From Siphonodentalium dalli (taxonomy: Eukaryota > Mollusca > Scaphopoda > Gadilida > Siphonodentaliidae), in NCBI GenBank assembly GCA_032622095.1, contig CP136061.1, positions 172,925,107 through 172,989,106 on the forward strand: DNA of 64,000 bases, given 5' to 3'. The notes beneath the pieces were generated by a model that made no database searches, was not told the origin of the DNA, and saw only the letters and a program-made list of their open reading frames with translations. Within the stretch, counting starts at the first letter, position 1; every line of letters begins with the position of its first letter. Position numbers and translations under genes: made by a program. Shown here one piece after another: positions 60,040 through 64,000 of this stretch.

Positions 60040-60598
60040 AGTAGAGAAAGGTTAGCGTTCCAGGAGTTTATAAATTAGGACAAGACCGCTGTCCCGCTAT
60101 TCAGATATAAAACAATTACGACATTATCAGATTATGTACTGGGCACTTCGGAAATACGTATCGGCAAGGCGTCGCACTTTTTTTAGAGACCCCTTCCAAA
60201 AATAAATGGCTGCACACACTTAATTGTCAAGTTTATTGCTTTAATCGGATTATTATTGACATGGGTATTAATTAACAAAAAGCTTTAGAAATAAAACTAA
60301 AAGCTTTTACAACTCCTTGATTAGTCCTTATTGTTTATTTTAGTGGACCCCCACATTACAGAAGTGACAGAATTAAACTTACAAAGTTACATGGATCATG
60401 ATCATTTTGTTCAGAATCAAGACTGTACAATTTACAAACATATCTTCCAGTCAAGGAAATAATACTAGAATGATATAATCCTACAATATTATATAACAAT
60501 ACTACTTCCAATTAAGTTAAAAATTTAACTACTACTGTAACTTTCTAATTGTATTGATCAGGCTTGGGGCGATTACATGTCAATGTAATCGATTACGA

Positions 60599-61461
60599 CA
60601 GGGACCAGCCGAGGGGGGCGACGTAGGCGAAGAAGTCTCCCTATTATTGCTCACTTCGCCCTAATTTTGCAGCCGGGCGAAGTTTAAGTCGCCCTGAAAT
60701 TTCCGAAGTTGACCAACGAAAATCGGTAAAATATTCACCCTAATTTACTGCCAACATTGATTGAACCCAGTTATCCATTGACACTGTTGTAGATAACACC
60801 ATAGTTACTATTAAAATCTGTATTAATCCGATTTGGGAGCATATTCACACCTGAGTGTTGATTGCAGACAGCTGTGAATACATCGTCAGGTGTCCAGTCA
60901 GGTGACTTGTGATTTTGAGATTATCACACCTGAAGATTACAACTCTCATGACACCTTACATCAGATCATCACCCCTTTGTTAAATTATGTAAAGGTCAGA
61001 ATAGCTTTGAAAACAAATTCATTTTTGCAACACAGTAATATCTGTACCCATGTTAGGGACCTTCGAGTGAGAATGTTCAAGATTTCGTTTTGTTTTGTTT
61101 TTTTTAGCATATTTTTCGTATTCATAAGCATTTTGTAATTGTTATTTCTTTTTGTATTCATAATTAAGCAGTTTAAAAATGGTGTTTTTCCTAAATATAT
61201 TCTTATCAAATCTGATCATTCTCTCACAGTTATGTTTGGACATTATTCATTAGTTATCAGTGTGATAATTGGAACATATAGTTTGCACATTTGAACCATT
61301 GTTTTATCATTTTGATTTAAATTCTTTATAATAAGCGACTACAGTGCGGGCCGATTTCAATTTTGCCAATGCATTTCTCCCTGGAAAACGTCGACTTCGC
61401 CCTATTTTTGTGACAGAGAGAAGTCACTTCGCCCTGAAAATCAGGCCTAGGCTGGTCCCTG
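60599..61461. mobile_element. hAT-type MITE (863 bp) with 8-bp TSD
   Basis: Termini CAGGGACCAGCC / GGCTGGTCCCTG lie between perfect GATTACGA duplications (60,591-60,598 and 61,462-61,469). CAGGG ends and 8-bp duplications are hAT hallmarks. Near both ends sits 'acttcgccct' in opposing or repeated form ('cacttcgccctaatttt', 'cgacttcgccctatttt'). The interior shows no transposase; an 82-codon frame there has no motif. Confidence 0.88.
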
Positions 61462-61762
61462 GATTACGATTACAATTATTTTGATTTACATGATTAAGAT
61501 TACAATTACTGATTACATTTGTTCCAATGTAATCAATTACAATTACTTTAGTAAATGTAATCGATTACTTTTCGATTACATATGATTACAATTGTTAGTT
61601 TCCAACCATTTTGATCGCATAGGAATAAATAACGAAATAAGCTTGAGCAACTAATTTTATTATGCTAATAACTGCAAATAACAGAAATATTGCAGATGAG
61701 ATACTCTCTCCTTTTGAGTATATTATACAGATAGGTTTTTATTTACATTAATAATGGCTCAC

Positions 61763-61906
61763 CTCATTCTCGCCAGCTAATCTATTCTGTTTCCTTAGTT
61801 TTCCATGATTGTCGATAACTAGCTCTATTGAACATAAAACATCAGTAGGAGTTTCTACAGGTTTACTTAGCTGTTTTCTGTATTTCTCCCACAACTTATT
61901 TAACAC
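61763..61906 (-). CDS. ACACA: Acetyl-CoA carboxylase, carboxyltransferase exon B
   Basis: This 144 bp exon encodes 48 residues. It begins VLNKLWEKYRKQL and ends NRLAGENE, matching the animal ACC segment between FPEMFRQ and the IGMVAW block. The middle, about residues 12-25, is the variable linker that differs between ACC families, so the lower similarity there is expected. The acceptor is TATTTAAG and the donor is GAG|GTGAGC; both borders are phase 0. It sits 1.6 kb downstream of exon A in the transcript and 3.5 kb upstream of exon C. No stop codon or frameshift is seen, consistent with an active gene. Confidence 0.93.
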
Positions 61907-62544
61907 CTTAAATAGAAAATACAACAAATTATCTTCAAAATGCAGCTATAGACATCACTGGCAGAATGTATGCAGTATGGAAGTCTCTTCTGACAAAAAA
62001 AAAACAAAAGAAAAATATCACATACATAGTCAAAGATATATATTGAAAGGGAGAGCTAAAGACTTTAAAACTGAATAGTCGATCATCAGTGCATATCTCA
62101 AGTGTTTCATAGGATATAAAGTCTGTGTCATTCTATGTTGACCCTCAGGCTTCAAGTTCAATCCACCATATATAGATTTATAATCATAATACCTTGTTTG
62201 ATGTGGACTTCCTACATCAAATAGTGGAAATTGTGTTGTAAAGTAAAGTGTAATCTTGGTGAAAAAATCAAGACGGTTTTGGCCGGTAAATTGGCTGACA
62301 TAATGAACGGTTTTGGCCGTCAAATTGGCTGGCGTAACATAGCATCCAGTAAATTGGGTAAAGGGTTAAAAAGACTTGACATGGTACAAGGGGTGGCTGT
62401 TGAAGTTGGCTTTGAACCAAATGAGGACAGCAAAATCACTTATGGCTACACGAAATCAAGAATCTGTGACGATGTTGCTAATAGCACATGCTTCGATCAC
62501 CAGATATTCAGAGCTTTGTCACCTTTGCTTTAAAACCCCTGATT

Positions 62545-62940
62545 TGATTCCAATAAAGGACCATAACTCTGATGAAAATTGGTCGTTGGGAACCAAATTC
62601 AAACTTGACCTGTATGTTGGGCTAGTAAACTCATATACATACCAAATTTCATTCCATTCAGTTAAGACTTACCAATTACAGTTATCATCTGGAAACGAAA
62701 ATTGAGAGCAACTTCCAACAAATAGGGCCATAACTCAGGTGAAAATTGGCGGGCAAAACCAGAATTTTAACTTGACCTGTATTTTAGGCTTGTAAACACC
62801 ACATACCAAATTTCATTCCATTCAACAGAGACTATCTAAAGTTATCATCTGGTAACAAAAAGAGAACAGACAGATCATTAACATACCATGTCCCGTTTTC
62901 TTTTTAAACAGGCGTACAAAGAAAAACGGGCGTAAAACAT
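62545..62940 (+). repeat. Tandem repeat related to 37,793-38,320
   Basis: Two to three monomers with 'ggaccataactctgatgaaa', 'aaacttgacctgtat', 'cataccaaatttcattccat' and 'gttatcatctgg'. Same family as the array at 37.8 kb, here without the GGAC-rich tail. Confidence 0.7.
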
Positions 62941-63389
62941 TTAACCTATATAGACGATATGAATACGTGGCACACAAAGTATTTAAACTGAGGTTGGGGA
63001 ATAATTTATTTTGACTTAACTCTCCTTTTAAAAACAGTTAGCACATTAAACTGACAGAAGGGGTGGCAACAAAAAAACAAAATAAAAAAACAAAAAAAAG
63101 GCCTATACGAAATGTGTTTGACATAGAGAGATAGAAATTATTAACAAATGAAGTTCGTGTGAGTAAAATATATAGACCTATAAATATGTAGTCTGAGTAA
63201 CTTATTAAGGTTCTTTTTTAACTCTTGTATTAAAGCAATATGTAGTTATATTTACTTATATATATATATATCTATATATACTGGCCTCTTAATTTAATAC
63301 TGTAATTTATTTGCTATAAATGAATATATGTGACTTGTGTAACAAAGTAAAATCTACCAATAGTTAGGAAAGTAACCTTGATTTCATCG

Positions 63390-63470
63390 GAGTTTGGCAC
63401 ATTTTCTGATATTAACTATCAAATCAGAGATATAGCAGATCAGAGAAATTTAATAATATACAAAACCATG
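63390..63470. repeat. Fragment of the Harbinger-like family
   Basis: 'gatcagagaaatttaataat' then 'atacaaaacca' resembles the reverse complement of 43,780-43,830 ('ttttgtatattagtaaattt'). Only about 80 bases match. Confidence 0.5.
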
Positions 63471-63499
63471 TGGTAGTTTCCTGTTAATTATTGAGTTAC

Positions 63500-63655
63500 C
63501 TGGCGGAACATTTCTGGAAAGTCATATACATAAGTTGTTCCACCTGACTGAGCCTGGGATCTTTTGAGTTGCAGGTGATCTTTGGTAAGATAGGGAGTAC
63601 TAACTAGTAGCCCATGTAGGGGTCCCTGCTTCTCACCATATGCCTGGCACATCAC
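63500..63655 (-). CDS. ACACA: Acetyl-CoA carboxylase, carboxyltransferase exon A (first in window)
   Basis: This exon encodes 52 residues at the start of the carboxyltransferase (CT) domain of acetyl-CoA carboxylase. The enzyme moves the carboxyl group from carboxybiotin to acetyl-CoA and makes malonyl-CoA, the committed step of fatty acid synthesis. Animal isoforms are cytosolic or bound to the outer mitochondrial membrane. Recognisable stretches are [17 protein letters not shown] and [14 protein letters not shown], which match the animal ACC segment just before the CT core. On the minus strand the exon follows a TTTTTGCAG acceptor and ends at CAG|GTAACT, with phase 0 at both ends. It reads directly into the next exon at 61,763-61,906. 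It belongs to one gene shared by all five exons. Identification is from remembered family sequence; whether it is the ACC1 or ACC2 type cannot be told from this part, and most invertebrates have one gene. Confidence 0.95.
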
Positions 63656-64000
63656 CTGCAAAAATTAAACAACTAGCTAATTTGCCATTATTAGAAGAAA
63701 TACATAGAAGCAGTGATATATGGCAATGATATTTCAGCTGAACTTAGTTGTACAATTAAACTATAAAGGCTGTAATTAAATCCTGACCTGTATTAAAATA
63801 ACCATACCATAAAGTGTGTTCGCACATCCTGACAAATGCATAAAAATACCATAATTAAAAATCCTAGCAAAAGCTGAAATGTTAGATGCTGTTCTGTACG
63901 TCCCTGGATTAAAATTTTTGAAATATTCAACCACTCCAAAACAAATTTATGTTTATAGGAGTCATAATTTAGCCAGTTTTGAAAATAACACAAATCCAAT
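63656..64000 (-). other. ACC intron upstream of exon A, partial
   Basis: AT-rich sequence before the exon A acceptor in transcript order. A TTTTTGCAG acceptor with a short pyrimidine tract precedes the exon. I see no coding segment or recognisable repeat in these 345 bases. Confidence 0.7.

Larger units (their letters stand above)
58229..61762 (-). other. ACC intron between exons B and C (3.5 kb)
   Basis: Contains the decayed Gypsy gag-protease (59,040-60,039) and the hAT-type MITE (60,599-61,461). From 58,229 to 59,040 and from 60,040 to 60,590 I see no gene or repeat that I can name. The MITE lies in a stretch of repeated TTACAATTA/GTAATCGATTAC motifs at 60,570-61,590. Confidence 0.7.
61907..63499 (-). 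other. ACC intron between exons A and B (1.6 kb)
   Basis: No coding sequence recognised. It holds a fragment of the Harbinger-like element near 63,390-63,470, a TA-rich tract near 63,258-63,282, the tandem 'ccataactc' repeat at 62,545-62,940, and near 62,275-62,365 a half piggyBac-type MITE ending in a gggtaaagggttaa terminus. Confidence 0.7.

Overview
The window is eukaryotic: AT-rich, intron-dominated and packed with mobile DNA. The only clear host gene is acetyl-CoA carboxylase (ACC). Five exons on the minus strand (63,500-63,655; 61,763-61,906; 58,097-58,228; 43,013-43,150; 30,652-30,772) encode a continuous part of the N-terminal half of the carboxyltransferase domain. Every exon has AG/GT borders and all reading frames join. 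I could not find the next exon between 1 and 30,651, so that intron is probably longer than 30 kb and the whole window lies inside ACC. The repeat style (Helitrons, tandem-monomer elements, long G runs, CR1/L2-type LINEs) suggests a marine invertebrate, most likely a mollusc. That placement is inference from familiarity, not a search result.

Layout, left to right. 1-554: chimeric Helitron sequence. 555-7,400: intron with short repeats and a perfect 49-bp-arm palindrome. 7,420-10,922: a nearly complete non-LTR retrotransposon (minus) broken by one frameshift. 13,583-27,066: a giant foldback structure with 1.9 kb inverted arms, minisatellites, inner inverted arms and secondary insertions. 28,260-28,684: a short Helitron. 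30,652-30,772: ACC exon. 31,642-38,320: a TTAA-flanked MITE, a GAT microsatellite and several tandem repeats. 38,895-41,816: a canonical Helitron carrying a TTAA MITE and a satellite with a three-monomer higher-order period. 42,605-42,772: a small unexplained ORF. 43,013-43,150: ACC exon. 43,370-47,410: fragments and a foldback element with an 8-bp target duplication. 48,317-51,667: an L2/CR1-type LINE that cuts a possible SGNH-type ORF. 51,847-56,525: a second large Helitron holding a 2.5 kb TIR element, followed head-to-tail by two mini-Helitrons. 57,421-57,811: a palindrome and a 16-bp minisatellite. 58,097-64,000: three ACC exons, a decayed Gypsy gag-protease and a hAT-type MITE.

The five exons together give 691 bp of coding sequence spread over about 33 kb. 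Intron length here is largely the sum of nested insertions, whose order can be read from which element interrupts which.
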